Assembly: GCF_029626035.1 (NCBI RefSeq)
Contig: NZ_JARUBE010000003.1
Location: forward strand, 5,394,001 to 5,458,000
Reading direction: 5' to 3'
DNA from: Micromonospora sp. WMMD980
Lineage (GTDB): Bacteria; Actinomycetota; Actinomycetes; Mycobacteriales; Micromonosporaceae
Length of the DNA: 64,000 bases
Shown: piece after piece, positions 35,940 through 45,233 of the stretch
Layout of the letters: every line of letters begins with the position of its first letter
Numbering within the stretch: position 1 is the first letter of the stretch
The notes under the pieces: model-generated
Database searches by the model: none
Seen by the model: the letters and a program-made list of their open reading frames with translations, nothing else
What the model was told of the DNA's origin: nothing
Program-made: the position numbers and the translations under genes

Positions 35940-36440
35940 GTGCGAGTACGTGTCGAACAGACCGCCTTACCCGGGATCGGCGTACGTCATGACTTCATGA
36001 CGGAGTCCGGCCGCCGGCTCGGCGTGGTCTCCCACCGCAATGGCCGCCGCGACCTGGTCCTCTACGACCCGGACGATCCCGACTCCGGTCAGCACGACAT
36101 CCCTCTGACCGACGACGAGGCGGAGGCGCTCGCCGACATCCTCGGCGCGTCGCTGATGCTGGGCCAGCTCTCCGGGCTGCGCGAGCAGGCCGCCGGGCTG
36201 CTGACCGAGCAGATCGTCATCCCGGCCGGCTCCAAGTACGTCGGGCGGCGGCTCGGCGACACCAAGGCCCGCACCCGGACCAGCGCGTCCATCGTGGCCG
36301 TGCTGCGTCAGGGCGAGGTGAACGTCTCGCCCGACCCCACCTTCCGGTTCGAGAACGGCGACGTGGTCGTCGTGGTCGGCACCCGTCAGGGTCTCGACGG
36401 CGTGACAGCGATCCTCGCCGAGACCGATCCGGACGGCTGA
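35940..36440 (+). CDS. khtT: RCK_C-domain regulatory subunit of a K+/H+ antiporter (KhtT-like)
   Basis: A 166-residue cytosolic protein with a GTG start at 35940. The N-terminal part begins VRVEQTALPGIGVRHDFM; the C-terminal half is a TrkA-C/RCK_C domain (EQIVIPAGSKYVGRRLGDTKART, FRFENGDVVVVVGTRQGLDGV). In KhtTU systems this subunit gates the antiporter in response to c-di-AMP, nucleotides or pH. The next gene begins 5 bp downstream and encodes the channel subunit. The alternative ATG start at 35913 is less likely. Confidence 0.82.
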   Translation: MRVRVEQTALPGIGVRHDFMTESGRRLGVVSHRNGRRDLVLYDPDDPDSGQHDIPLTDDEAEALADILGASLMLGQLSGLREQAAGLLTEQIVIPAGSKYVGRRLGDTKARTRTSASIVAVLRQGEVNVSPDPTFRFENGDVVVVVGTRQGLDGVTAILAETDPDG

Positions 36441-36445
36441 CGCGT

Positions 36446-37657
36446 ATGCACGAAACCACCGTCCTGCTCATCGAGGTCGGGGCGCTGCTGCTCCTGCTCG
36501 GCCTGCTGGGCCGGCTGAGCCGTCGCTTCGGCGTCTCGCCCATCCCGCTCTACCTGCTCGCCGGCCTCGCGTTCGGGCACGGCGGCCTGCTGCCGCTGAA
36601 CGCCAGCGAGGAGTTCTTCGCCGTCGGCGCGGAGATCGGCGTGATCCTGCTGCTGGTCATGCTCGGCCTGGAATACAGCGCCAACGAACTGGTGGGCAAC
36701 CTCCGCTCGGCGGCGCCCGCCGGCCTGATCGACGCGGTGTTCAACGCGCTGCCCGGGTTCGCCTTCGCGCTGCTGCTCGGCTGGGGCTGGGTGGCCGCCG
36801 TGGTGCTCGCCGGCGTGACCTGGGTGTCCTCCTCCGGCGTGATCGCCAAGGTGCTCGGCGACCTGGGCCGGGTCGGCAACCGGGAGACCCCGGTGATCCT
36901 CTCCGTCCTGGTGATCGAGGACCTGGCGATGGCCCTCTACCTGCCGCTGGTCACCGCCTTGCTCGCCGGGGTCGGCCTGGTCAAGGGCGGCTTCGCGCTC
37001 GCCGTCGCGGTGCTCACCGTGGTCGTCGTGCTGGCCGTGGCGATCCGGTACGGCCACCTGATCTCCACCGCGCTCTCCGCCAAGGACCCGGAGGCGCTGC
37101 TCCTCGGCGTGCTCGGCCTGACCCTGCTGGTCGCCGGCCTCGCGGCGAAGCTCCAGGTCTCCGCCGCGGTCGGCGCCTTCCTGGTCGGCATCGCGCTGTC
37201 CGGGCCGGTCGCGCACCACGCCACCGAGCTGCTCTCGCCGCTGCGGGACCTCTTCGCCGCGGTCTTCTTCGTGTTCTTCGGACTGGTCACCAATCCGCTG
37301 GACATGCCGCCGGTGCTGCTGCCCGCGCTGCTGCTCGCCGTGGTGACCATGGCGACGAAGGTGGCCACCGGCTACCTGGCCGCCCGCCGGGCCGGCATCG
37401 CCGAGCCCGGTCGCTGGCGGGCCGGGCTGGCGCTCACCCCGCGCGGCGAGTTCTCCATCGTCATCGCCGGGCTGGCCGTCTCGGCCATCCATCCGGTGGA
37501 GCCCAGGCTGGCCGCGCTCGCCACCGCGTACGTGTTGATCACGGTGGTGACCGGTCCGCTGCTGGCCCGGCTGCCGGACACGCCGTGGTTCAAGCGGTGG
37601 CTGCGCCAACGCGCCGCCGCCACCCGGGCCACCACCCAGGTACGGGTGGGCGACTGA
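36446..37657 (+). CDS. khtU: Cation/proton antiporter, CPA2 family (KhtU-like)
   Basis: A 403-residue polytopic protein with about 12 helices. It starts TTVLLIEVGALLLLLGLLGRL and keeps typical CPA2 elements: RRFGVSPIPLYLLAGLAFGH, LLLVMLGLEYS, SSSGVIAKVL, VLVIEDLAMALYLPL (transport-site Glu-Asp) and LTPRGEFSIVIAGLA. It exchanges K+ or Na+ for H+. Five bases after khtT, so the two form a unit. It ends before a strong terminator. Confidence 0.85.
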   Translation: MHETTVLLIEVGALLLLLGLLGRLSRRFGVSPIPLYLLAGLAFGHGGLLPLNASEEFFAVGAEIGVILLLVMLGLEYSANELVGNLRSAAPAGLIDAVFNALPGFAFALLLGWGWVAAVVLAGVTWVSSSGVIAKVLGDLGRVGNRETPVILSVLVIEDLAMALYLPLVTALLAGVGLVKGGFALAVAVLTVVVVLAVAIRYGHLISTALSAKDPEALLLGVLGLTLLVAGLAAKLQVSAAVGAFLVGIALSGPVAHHATELLSPLRDLFAAVFFVFFGLVTNPLDMPPVLLPALLLAVVTMATKVATGYLAARRAGIAEPGRWRAGLALTPRGEFSIVIAGLAVSAIHPVEPRLAALATAYVLITVVTGPLLARLPDTPWFKRWLRQRAAATRATTQVRVGD

Positions 37658-37661
37658 CCTC

Positions 37662-37700
37662 GGCCGGGCCGGAGTCGCGACTCAGCGCTCCGGCCCGGCC
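37662..37700 (+). terminator. Terminator of the antiporter operon
   Basis: GGCCGGGCCGGAG at 37662-37674 pairs perfectly over 13 bp with 37688-37700. Confidence 0.8.
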
Positions 37701-37826
37701 AACGGTTGTCAAATTGATTCCGGGAAGGTCTACCACTGCTCCGCCCAACCGCGTTAACGTGTCGCCCCAGCAGCAGCATCTGCGGGTGGCCAGCGCCCCC
37801 CGCCAGCGAATGCGGAAGGTCGGCCG

Positions 37827-38255
37827 GTGAGCGTGCAGGAAGAGACGTTCCACGGCTTCGCCAACCCGGTCGACCCGTCGCCCGCCGAGCTGCGAGCCTG
37901 GGCCTACCAGCCGGACTCGGTGCCGCTGACCTCCATGCCGCCAGACTGGGACCTGCTGGTCGCCGGTGACCACCTGGTGCAGACGCTGTTCGACCTGGCG
38001 ATGGACCAGAGCTGCCCGGCGCGTCGGTTCGCGCTGCACTGCCTCTACATCTACGCCGCCGACGGCATCCGGACGAACTTCCGGGCCCACCCGAAGCGGC
38101 GCTTCCGCAAGCTGGTCGAGCACGCCGAGCGGGCCGGCGACGACCTGATGCGCAACTGGGCGCACAACAGCCGGGTGCTGCTCGCCCGCCCCGACCTCTT
38201 CGTCTACCGGGACTGGTGCGAGGGCGGCCTGGTCCGCGAGAACCGCCGCCTCTGA
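37827..38255 (+). CDS. Conserved hypothetical protein
   Basis: The protein has 142 residues; GTG 37827 with GGAAGG 8 nt upstream. Soluble, with WDLLVAGDHLVQTLFDLAMD, a Cys/His/Tyr-rich helix (FALHCLYIYAADGIRTNF) and KRRFRKLVEHAERAGDDLMRNW. It looks like a conserved all-helical actinobacterial protein without assigned function. An AT-richer promoter-like region (37704-37760) precedes it. Confidence 0.6.
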   Translation: MSVQEETFHGFANPVDPSPAELRAWAYQPDSVPLTSMPPDWDLLVAGDHLVQTLFDLAMDQSCPARRFALHCLYIYAADGIRTNFRAHPKRRFRKLVEHAERAGDDLMRNWAHNSRVLLARPDLFVYRDWCEGGLVRENRRL

Positions 38256-38285
38256 CCCCCGCCCCGCCTCCGAAGCCGTGACGAA

Positions 38286-38316
38286 CGGGCCGGGACCCCC
38301 CGTGGGTCCCGGCCCG
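38286..38316. terminator. Bidirectional terminator
   Basis: CGGGCCGGGACCC at 38286-38298 pairs with 38304-38316, a perfect 13-bp stem between convergent genes. Confidence 0.85.
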
Positions 38317-38346
38317 CACGTCGGTGGATCGTCAGGTCGATCCGCC

Positions 38347-38538
38347 CTACTTCTTCCGGCGCTCGTCGTCCCTGGCCCGGTCCACACCGTGGTCGGTCTG
38401 GTCGCCGAACCGCCCCTCCTTGACCTTGTCGCTGAAGCGGCCCTCGGTCACCCGGTCGAACCGCTCCCGGACGTTCTCGGCCACCTTCTCCAGCCGTTCC
38501 TCCGCCCGTTCCGCCACCTTCTTCGCCGGTTCCGCCAT
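38347..38538 (-). CDS. Small charged helical protein, antitoxin-like
   Basis: A 63-residue protein that begins MAEPAKKVAERAEERLEKV and ends RARDDERRKK. It is almost entirely charged amphipathic helix, like the small Rv0909-type proteins annotated as antitoxins or like CsbD-like stress proteins. No toxin gene is adjacent, so the antitoxin label is weak. The 244-bp region between it and hspR holds its promoter; nothing else was seen there. Confidence 0.55.
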   Translation of the reverse strand: MAEPAKKVAERAEERLEKVAENVRERFDRVTEGRFSDKVKEGRFGDQTDHGVDRARDDERRKK

Positions 38539-38782
38539 GGCTCCCCCCGCCAGCCCGGATTCCGTTTCAGGGCAGTTATCCCTGATCAGCAGCGTAGTGC
38601 ACGCCACCCTGCCGCACCCGGCTTTCCGGGCAACCTCCGCCCGGTCACGCGCGGTCGGACGCCATGCGTCCCTCAGCGCGTCGGAGACACCCATGGCGCT
38701 CCACCGGACAGGCGCCCGCGACGACGAAGGCCAGCACCCCCGGGAGAACGTGGGGATGCCGGCCTTCGGTGGAACGCGAGCG

Positions 38783-39223
38783 TCAGCGGTCGGGGGTGCG
38801 GCGGGGGCGCCAGACGACGAGCGCGGTGGAGGTGCGGTTGGTCGGCACGAGGTCGCCGCGGGCGAAACCGCCCAGCGACTCCAGCTCGGCGATCCGCCGG
38901 TACGCGGCATCCAGCTCCGCCTCCAGCCGGGCCACCCGCTGCTGCGCCTCCTCCAACAGCCGCTCCAGCCCGATGATCCGCTTCACACCGGCCAGGTTGA
39001 TCCCGTCGTCCTGGCTGAGGCGCTGCACCTCGCGGAGCAGCACCACGTCCCGGACGCTGTACCGTCGACCGCCGCCGGCCGCCCGGCCGGGCTGCACCAG
39101 GCCCAGCCGGTCGTACTGGCGCAGCGTCTGGGGATGCATGCCCGCCATCCGCGCGGCCACCGAGATCATCAGAATCTTGGCCTCGTAGGCCGGGTCACCC
39201 GACCCGACGTACTCCTCCGACAT
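38783..39223 (-). CDS. hspR: Heat-shock repressor HspR
   Basis: A 146-residue MerR-family repressor of dnaK and clpB operons that uses DnaK as co-repressor. The helix-turn-helix reads MISVAARMAGMHPQTLRQYDRLGLVQPGR, followed by the wing GGGRRYSVRDVVLL and a coiled coil (EEAQQRVARLEAELDAAYRR). Last gene of dnaK-grpE-dnaJ-hspR, 24 bp after dnaJ. Two HAIR motifs before dnaK and one before clpB are its expected targets. Confidence 0.95.
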   Translation of the reverse strand: MSEEYVGSGDPAYEAKILMISVAARMAGMHPQTLRQYDRLGLVQPGRAAGGGRRYSVRDVVLLREVQRLSQDDGINLAGVKRIIGLERLLEEAQQRVARLEAELDAAYRRIAELESLGGFARGDLVPTNRTSTALVVWRPRRTPDR

Positions 39224-39247
39224 GCCCGCTCACCTCCGCTGCCGCCG

Positions 39248-40426
39248 TCAACCGAATCGACGCACCCGCGCGTCGAGATGTTCCCGCGCGGCGGGCGGGG
39301 TCTGCGCCGCGAAGGTCTCCAGGGCCGCCCGCGCCTCGTCCGACACCGTCGCCGGGACCACCACGTCCAGCGTGACCAGCAGGTCACCGGCGCGGCCGTC
39401 CTTGCGGACGACGCCCTTGCCCCGGGCCCGCAGCACCCGTCCGGCGGGAGTACCCGGCGGAACCCGCAGAGTCACCGTGCCGTCCAGGGTCGGGACCCGC
39501 AGGTCGGTGCCGAGCACGGCCTCGGCGTACGTGATCGGGACGTTCAGGGTGAGATCGTCCCCGGTGCGCCCGAACAGGTCGTCCGGGCGGACCTTCACGT
39601 GCACGAACAGGTCACCGGCCGGACCGCCCCGCTCGCCCGGCTCACCTCGGCCGGCCAACCGGATCCGCTGCCCGTCGGCCACGCCGGCCGGGAAGCGCAC
39701 GTTCAGCGTGCGGGTCTTGGTGACCCCGCCGGTGCCGTGGCACTCCGGGCACTTCTCCTCGACGACCGTGCCGACACCCTGGCAGTTGCGGCACGGCTCG
39801 GAGAAGCTGAACGACCCCTGGTTACGGGTCGTGACCCCGGCGCCGTGGCAGACCGGGCAGGCGACCGGTTGGGTGCCCGGCTTCGCGCCGTTGCCGTGGC
39901 AGGTGTCGCAGACCCCGGGCGCGCGCAGGGTCAGCGGCAGCGTGACGCCGCGAACCGCGTCGGAGAAGTCGAGCGCCACCTCGGCCTCGACGTCCCGGCC
40001 GCGGGCGGAGCCGCGCGGGCGGGCCGCGCCGCCGCCGGAGAAGATCGTGCTGAACAGGTCGGTGAAGCCGCCCCCGCCGAACCGGGTGTCGCCGCCACCA
40101 CCGCCGCCTCCGCCGAACAGGTCGGAGACGTCGAACGGCGCGCCGCCCGGCTGGCCCGCGCCGCGGGCGCCGCGCCGGAACGCGCCCGAGCCGAAGAGCG
40201 ACCGCATCTCGTCGTACTCGCGCCGCTTCTTCTCGTCGCCGAGCACCGCGTACGCCTCGGAAACGGTCTTGAACCGCTCCTCGGCCCCGGTGTCACCGGG
40301 GTTGTGGTCCGGGTGCGACTCCCGGGCCAGCTTCCGGTACGACTTCTTGATGTCGTCCGAGGAGGCGGACTTGTCCACGCCCAACGCGGCGTAGTAGTCC
40401 TTCTCGATCCAGTCCTTGGAACTCAC
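39248..40426 (-). CDS. dnaJ: Chaperone DnaJ
   Basis: The protein is 392 residues from the GTG at 40426 (preceded by GAAGGGGG). J-domain with HPD in ESHPDHNPGD at residue ~40, a Gly/Phe-rich linker with a run of eight Gly, four CxxCxGxG zinc repeats (CDTCHGNG, CPVCHGAG, CRNCQGVG, CPECHGTG) and the C-terminal substrate-binding domains. A complete type I DnaJ that stimulates DnaK ATPase. The extra zinc and Gly regions rule out a CbpA-type protein. Confidence 0.96.
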   Translation of the reverse strand: MSSKDWIEKDYYAALGVDKSASSDDIKKSYRKLARESHPDHNPGDTGAEERFKTVSEAYAVLGDEKKRREYDEMRSLFGSGAFRRGARGAGQPGGAPFDVSDLFGGGGGGGGDTRFGGGGFTDLFSTIFSGGGAARPRGSARGRDVEAEVALDFSDAVRGVTLPLTLRAPGVCDTCHGNGAKPGTQPVACPVCHGAGVTTRNQGSFSFSEPCRNCQGVGTVVEEKCPECHGTGGVTKTRTLNVRFPAGVADGQRIRLAGRGEPGERGGPAGDLFVHVKVRPDDLFGRTGDDLTLNVPITYAEAVLGTDLRVPTLDGTVTLRVPPGTPAGRVLRARGKGVVRKDGRAGDLLVTLDVVVPATVSDEARAALETFAAQTPPAAREHLDARVRRFG

Positions 40427-40505
40427 CGGTCCACCCCCTTCCACGGGTCGGATCCCGATCGTCCCGCCCGCCCGAGCGGGGCGGGCGGGACGTCACGGGT
40501 CGGCA

Positions 40506-41258
40506 CTACTCCGGGTCCGCGACCGCGACCAGGGCCGGCCGCAGCAGCCGCTCGCCGAGCTGGTAGCCCCGGCGCATGACCTGCACGCAGGTCGGCTCGG
40601 TCACCTCGGCGGACGTCTGGTGCGCCACCGCCTCGTGCCGGGTCGGGTCGAACGGGTCGCCCTGCTCGCCGAACGCGGTCAGGCCGAACTTGCCCAGCGC
40701 GCCGGTGAGCTGCTCGGCCACGCTGCCGAACGGGCCCACCAAGTCGCCGTGCTCGCGGGCCCGGTCCAGGTCGTCGAGGATCGGCAGCAACGCGGTGAGC
40801 ACCCCGCCGGTCGCCTGCTCCTGGACCAGGTTGCGGTCCCGGTCGACCCGCTTGCGGTAGTTGGCGTACTCCGCCGAGACCCGCTGGAGATCGCGGGTGC
40901 GCTCCTCCAGGTCGGAGCGGAGCGACTCCAGCTCGGCGCCGAGCGGGGCGGCCGTGCCGCCGGTCTCCCCGCTCGGCTCGGCGGGCGCGTCGACCACGGG
41001 CGGCCCGGAGACGTCGGCCTCGCCGACGATCTCGTCGACCACCACCTCGGCCTCCTCGACGAGCCCCTCGGCGGGCGCGTCCGCGGCGGCGTCGGCGGCC
41101 GAGGCGTCGTTCGCCGGCTCCTCGGTCACCTTGCCGAGCTTGCGCTTGTCGCGGATGACGACCCGCGGCTCGTCGCCGGCGTCCTTGCCGGCGCCGGCGG
41201 AGCCACCCGGCGCCGACCCGGTGGAGCCCGGGTCGGCCGCTCGTGGCGTGTCCGTCAT
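40506..41258 (-). CDS. grpE: Nucleotide exchange factor GrpE
   Basis: The protein has 250 residues, longer than average because of an acidic Ala-rich N-terminal ~110 residues. The conserved core is LRSDLEERTRDLQRVSAEYANYRKRVDRDR (coiled coil) and the C-terminal head with PVLDDLDRA-like ILDDLDRAREHG and a late VMRRGYQLGERLLRPALV. Releases ADP from DnaK. It lies 48 bp after dnaK. Confidence 0.95.
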   Translation of the reverse strand: MTDTPRAADPGSTGSAPGGSAGAGKDAGDEPRVVIRDKRKLGKVTEEPANDASAADAAADAPAEGLVEEAEVVVDEIVGEADVSGPPVVDAPAEPSGETGGTAAPLGAELESLRSDLEERTRDLQRVSAEYANYRKRVDRDRNLVQEQATGGVLTALLPILDDLDRAREHGDLVGPFGSVAEQLTGALGKFGLTAFGEQGDPFDPTRHEAVAHQTSAEVTEPTCVQVMRRGYQLGERLLRPALVAVADPE

Positions 41259-41306
41259 GCGGTTACCTCATCCCTCTGCGGTGCGAGTCGGGTCGGGGAC
41301 CGGCTG

Positions 41307-43184
41307 TCACTTCTTGTCCTCGTCCACGATCTCCGCGTCGACCACGTCGTCGGCGCCGCCGGCCTGCGGGCCACCGGTCGCACCGGCGCCGGCACCGGGG
41401 CCGGCCGCACCGGCACCCGGGGCGCCCTGGGCACCCGGCTCGCCCTCCTGCTGCTGGGCGTAGAGCAGCGAACCGGCCTGCTGGGAGACCTGGGCCAGCT
41501 TCTCGTGCGCGGCCTTGATCTTGTCGATGTCCTGCCCGCCGAGGGCGCTGCGCAGCTCGCCGAGCGCCTCGTTGAGCTGGTCGCGGTTCTCCGCCGGCAG
41601 CTTGTCGCCGCTCTCGGCGAGGAACTTCTCGGTCTGCCACTGGAGCGCCTCGGCGACGTTGCGGGTCTCCGCCTCCTCGCGACGGCGCTTGTCCTCGTCG
41701 GCGTGCTCCTCGGCGTCCCGGCGCATGCGCTCGATGTCGTCCTTCGGCAGCGAGGAGCCGCCGGTGATGGTCATCTTCTGCTCCTTGCCGGTGCCCAGGT
41801 CCTTGGCGTGCACGTTCACGATGCCGTTGGCGTCGATGTCGAACGTGACCTCGATCTGCGGCACGCCGCGCGGCGCCGGCGGGAGGCCGGTCAGCTCGAA
41901 GGTGCCGAGCTTCTTGTTGTAGGCCGCGATCTCGCGCTCGCCCTGGAACACCTGGATCAGCACCGACGGCTGGTTGTCGTCGGCCGTGGTGAAGACCTCG
42001 GAGCGCTTGGTCGGGATGGTGGTGTTGCGCTCGATGAGCTTGGTGAAGATGCCGCCCTTGGTCTCGATGCCCAGGCTCAGCGGGGTCACGTCGAGCAGCA
42101 GGACGTCCTTGACCTCACCCTTGAGCACGCCGGCCTGGAGGGCGGCGCCGACGGCGACGACCTCGTCCGGGTTGACGCCCTTGTTCGGGTCGCGGCCGGT
42201 GAGCTGCTTGACCAGGTCGGTGACGGCCGGCATCCGGGTCGAGCCGCCGACCAGGATGACGTGGTCGACGTCGGAGACCTTGATCCCGGCGTCCTTGACG
42301 GCCTGCTCGAACGGGCCCTTGCAGCGGTCCAGCAGGTCCTGCGTCATGCGCTGGAACTCGGCGCGGCTCAGCGTCACGTCGAGGTGCAGCGGGCCGGCGG
42401 AGCCGGCGGTGATGTAGGGCAGGTTGATGTTGCTGGTGGTGGCGGCGGACAGCTCGATCTTGGCCTTCTCGGCCGCCTCCTTGAGCCGCTGCATGGCCAT
42501 CTTGTCCTGGGAGAGGTCGATGCCGTGCTCGCCCCGGAACGTCTTCACCAGGTGGTCGATGATCCGCTGGTCCCAGTCGTCGCCGCCGAGCTGGTTGTCA
42601 CCGCTCGTCGACTTGACCTCGACCACGCCCTCGGCCAGCTCCAGCAGCGACACGTCGAAGGTGCCGCCACCGAGGTCGAAGACCAGGACGGTCTGCTCCT
42701 TGGAGCCCTTGTCCAGGCCGTACGCCAGGGCCGCCGCGGTCGGCTCGTTCACGATCCGCAGCACGTTGAAACCGGCGATCTCACCGGCCTCCTTGGTGGC
42801 CTGGCGCTGCCCGTCGTTGAAGTAGGCGGGGACGGTGATCACCGCGTCCGCGATCTGCTCACCCAGGTAGGCCTCGGCGTCCCGCTTGAGCTTCATCAGC
42901 GTCCGCGCGGAGATCTCCTGCGGGGTGTACTTCTTGCCGTCGATGTCGACGGTCCAGTTGGTGCCGATCTCCCGCTTGACCGAGCGGATGGTCCGGTCGG
43001 GGTTGGTCACCGCCTGACGCTTGGCGACCTCACCGACGAGCACCTCGCCGTTGCGGGCGAACGCGACGATCGAGGGAGTCGTCCGCGAGCCCTCGGCGTT
43101 GGCGATGACGGTGGGCTCACCGCCCTCGAGAACGCTGACGCAGGAGTTCGTCGTGCCGAGGTCGATGCCGACCGCACGTGCCAT
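41307..43184 (-). CDS. dnaK: Chaperone DnaK (Hsp70)
   Basis: A 625-residue Hsp70 that begins [21 protein letters not shown]. The nucleotide domain has [14 protein letters not shown] and [12 protein letters not shown]; the substrate domain [17 protein letters not shown]; the lid is followed by a Gly/Ala/Gln-rich tail ending [13 protein letters not shown] 43184 is used; the frame stays open upstream but is not homologous. First gene of the HspR operon, with HAIR sites 80-150 bp upstream. Confidence 0.97.
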   Translation of the reverse strand: MARAVGIDLGTTNSCVSVLEGGEPTVIANAEGSRTTPSIVAFARNGEVLVGEVAKRQAVTNPDRTIRSVKREIGTNWTVDIDGKKYTPQEISARTLMKLKRDAEAYLGEQIADAVITVPAYFNDGQRQATKEAGEIAGFNVLRIVNEPTAAALAYGLDKGSKEQTVLVFDLGGGTFDVSLLELAEGVVEVKSTSGDNQLGGDDWDQRIIDHLVKTFRGEHGIDLSQDKMAMQRLKEAAEKAKIELSAATTSNINLPYITAGSAGPLHLDVTLSRAEFQRMTQDLLDRCKGPFEQAVKDAGIKVSDVDHVILVGGSTRMPAVTDLVKQLTGRDPNKGVNPDEVVAVGAALQAGVLKGEVKDVLLLDVTPLSLGIETKGGIFTKLIERNTTIPTKRSEVFTTADDNQPSVLIQVFQGEREIAAYNKKLGTFELTGLPPAPRGVPQIEVTFDIDANGIVNVHAKDLGTGKEQKMTITGGSSLPKDDIERMRRDAEEHADEDKRRREEAETRNVAEALQWQTEKFLAESGDKLPAENRDQLNEALGELRSALGGQDIDKIKAAHEKLAQVSQQAGSLLYAQQQEGEPGAQGAPGAGAAGPGAGAGATGGPQAGGADDVVDAEIVDEDKK

Positions 43185-43263
43185 GTTCGCTTCCTCGCTT
43201 CGTAACGGGTGAGCAGGTCGGACGACCTGCCCGGCGGGTCGCCCGGAGGCGGCCGCACCACAA

Positions 43264-43284
43264 GTTGAGTGAACTTGACTCAAT
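43264..43284 (-). promoter_or_regulatory. HAIR operator of the dnaK operon
   Basis: GTTGAGT, seven bases, ACTCAAT: 6/7 matches in each half to the HAIR consensus, 80 bp upstream of the dnaK ATG. Confidence 0.85.
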
Positions 43285-43316
43285 AGTGCCACGCCGTCGG
43301 CAAACCGCAAGTCGAG

Positions 43317-43337
43317 GTTGAGTCGACCCGGCGCAAC
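43317..43337. promoter_or_regulatory. Second, weaker HAIR-like site
   Basis: GTTGAGT, seven bases, GCGCAAC: left half 6/7, right half about 4/7. It is 53 bp from the first site and 58 bp before the GTG of the divergent dynamin-like gene. Confidence 0.4.
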
Positions 43338-43394
43338 CTGACCGTTATTACCGTCCGGTTGTCTTACCTTGCGTCGGTCGGGCACGCTTTAGCG

Positions 43395-45233
43395 GTGACG
43401 ACGCATGGCGATCCCGCCACCCGTGCCGGCGCGCCCGCCGTCGCCGCCCGCACCGCAACCACCGACGGCGAGAACCCGCCCGGCGGAGACGCCTCGGGGC
43501 TGTCCGCCGCGCTCGCCGGCCTGCGGTCCGCGATCGACGCGGCTCGCTTCCCGCTGACGCTGCCGTCGGCCGAGTCGGCCCGGCAGGCCGCCCACAGCCT
43601 CACCGACCAGATCGACGACTACCTGCTGCCGCGGCTGGCCCGGCTCGACGCCCCGCTGCTGGTGGTGGTCGGCGGCTCGACCGGCGCCGGCAAGTCGACG
43701 TTGGTCAACAGCCTGGTCCAGGCCCGGGTCAGCGCGGCCGGCGTGCTCCGACCGACCACCCGCTCCCCGGTCCTGGTCTGCAACCCGGCCGACGCGGCCT
43801 GGTTCCGCCAGGGCGAGTTGCTGCCCGGTCTGACCCGCACCACCGAACCGAGCGAGCATCCCGGCACCCTGCAACTGGTCACCGCCCCGGCGCTGCCACC
43901 CGGCCTGGCCTTCCTGGACGCGCCCGACATCGACTCGGTGGTCGACGCCAACCGGGCGCTCGCCGGGCAACTGCTCGCCGCCGCCGACCTCTGGTTGTTC
44001 GTCACCACCGCCGCGCGCTACGCCGACGCCGTCCCCTGGGAGCTGCTGCGCAGCGCCCGGGCCCGGGGCACGGCCGTGGCCATGGTGCTCGACCGGGTTC
44101 CGCCCGAGGCCGCCGACGAGATCGCCGCCCACCTGTCGCAGATGCTCGCCAGCCAGGAGCTCGGCGCCGCGCCGCTGTTCGTGCTGCCGGAGACCTGGGT
44201 GGACGGGCAGGGGCTGCTGCCCGACCGGATGACCGCCCCGCTGAGCGGGTGGTTCGCCCGCCTCGCCGGCGACGCGGAGGCCCGCTCGGCGGTGGTCCGG
44301 CAGACGCTCGACGGCGCGCTGGCCGCCCTGCGTCCGGTGGTCGAGGGGCTGGCCGACGCCGCCGACGAGCAGGTGGCCGCCGCCGAGGCGCTCGACGAAC
44401 GGGTCCGGGCCGCCTACCGGGGTGCGGAGCGCACCGTCGACCAGGGGCTCAAGGACGGCCGGCTGCTCCGGGGCGAGGTGCTGGCCCGCTGGCAGGAGTT
44501 CGTCGGCACCGGCGAGTTCTTCCGCAGCCTGGAGGCGCGGATCGGGCGGCTGCGTGACCGGGTGGTCGCGGCGGTCACCGGGCGGCCCGCGCCGGCCGCG
44601 GAGCTGCGTACCGCGATCGAGTCGCAACTCGTCACGTTGCTGCGCGGCGTGGCCGCCGAGGCGGCGGAGAACGCGTACACCGGGTGGAAGGCGCATCCGG
44701 CCGGCGCGGCGCTGCTCGAACCGGAGCTGGCGCACGCCTCGGCCGACCTGCCCGCGCGCGGTGAGCAACTGGTCCGCGACTGGCAGCGCGGGGTCCTGGA
44801 GCTGGTCCGGGTCGAGGGCGCCGATCGGCGGTTCGTGGCCCGCACCGCCGCCTACGCGGTCAACGCCACCGGACTGGCCGTCATGATCGGCGTCTTCGCC
44901 TCCACCGCGTTCATCCCGACCGGCCTGGAGGTGGCCGCGGGCACCGGCACCGCGGTCGCCGGCCAGACCGTGCTCCAGGCCATCTTCGGTGACCAGGCGG
45001 TGCGGAACCTGGCCCGCAAGGCACGGGTCGACCTGCTCGACCGGGTCGGCGCGCTGATGGCCGAGGAGGCCGCTCGTTTCCTCGCCCGCACCGAGGCCGC
45101 CCGGCCGGCCACCGACGCCGGCGAGACGCTGCGCCGGGGCGCCGGGACCGTCGAGCGGGCCCGGCACCGCAGCGGCCTGTCCACCGCCGACACCGCGTTG
45201 CCCACCACCGGACAGGACGGTCTCCGCCCATGA
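43395..45233 (+). CDS. Dynamin-like GTPase, first of a tandem pair
   Basis: The protein is 612 residues from the GTG at 43395; a TTG at 43359 is possible. G1 motif GGSTGAGKSTLVN near residue 97, a threonine-rich switch (RPTTRSPVLVC), G3 FLDAPDIDSV, and a long helical stalk. A hydrophobic hairpin (VNATGLAVMIGVFASTAFIP, then GTAVAGQTVLQAIFG) lies near residues 495-540. Order, lengths and overlap recall the DynA/DynB pair that stabilises sporulation septa in Streptomyces (inference from memory). The stop overlaps the next ATG. Confidence 0.75.
   Translation: MTTHGDPATRAGAPAVAARTATTDGENPPGGDASGLSAALAGLRSAIDAARFPLTLPSAESARQAAHSLTDQIDDYLLPRLARLDAPLLVVVGGSTGAGKSTLVNSLVQARVSAAGVLRPTTRSPVLVCNPADAAWFRQGELLPGLTRTTEPSEHPGTLQLVTAPALPPGLAFLDAPDIDSVVDANRALAGQLLAAADLWLFVTTAARYADAVPWELLRSARARGTAVAMVLDRVPPEAADEIAAHLSQMLASQELGAAPLFVLPETWVDGQGLLPDRMTAPLSGWFARLAGDAEARSAVVRQTLDGALAALRPVVEGLADAADEQVAAAEALDERVRAAYRGAERTVDQGLKDGRLLRGEVLARWQEFVGTGEFFRSLEARIGRLRDRVVAAVTGRPAPAAELRTAIESQLVTLLRGVAAEAAENAYTGWKAHPAGAALLEPELAHASADLPARGEQLVRDWQRGVLELVRVEGADRRFVARTAAYAVNATGLAVMIGVFASTAFIPTGLEVAAGTGTAVAGQTVLQAIFGDQAVRNLARKARVDLLDRVGALMAEEAARFLARTEAARPATDAGETLRRGAGTVERARHRSGLSTADTALPTTGQDGLRP

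Noticed and set aside
38347..38538. Toxin-antitoxin module
   Set aside because: The small protein is antitoxin-like only in composition; neither neighbour resembles a toxin.
40416..43205. A 929-codon open frame opposite dnaJ, grpE and dnaK
   Set aside because: It crosses three confirmed genes and their intergenic gaps, has no domain and no plausible ribosome binding site.
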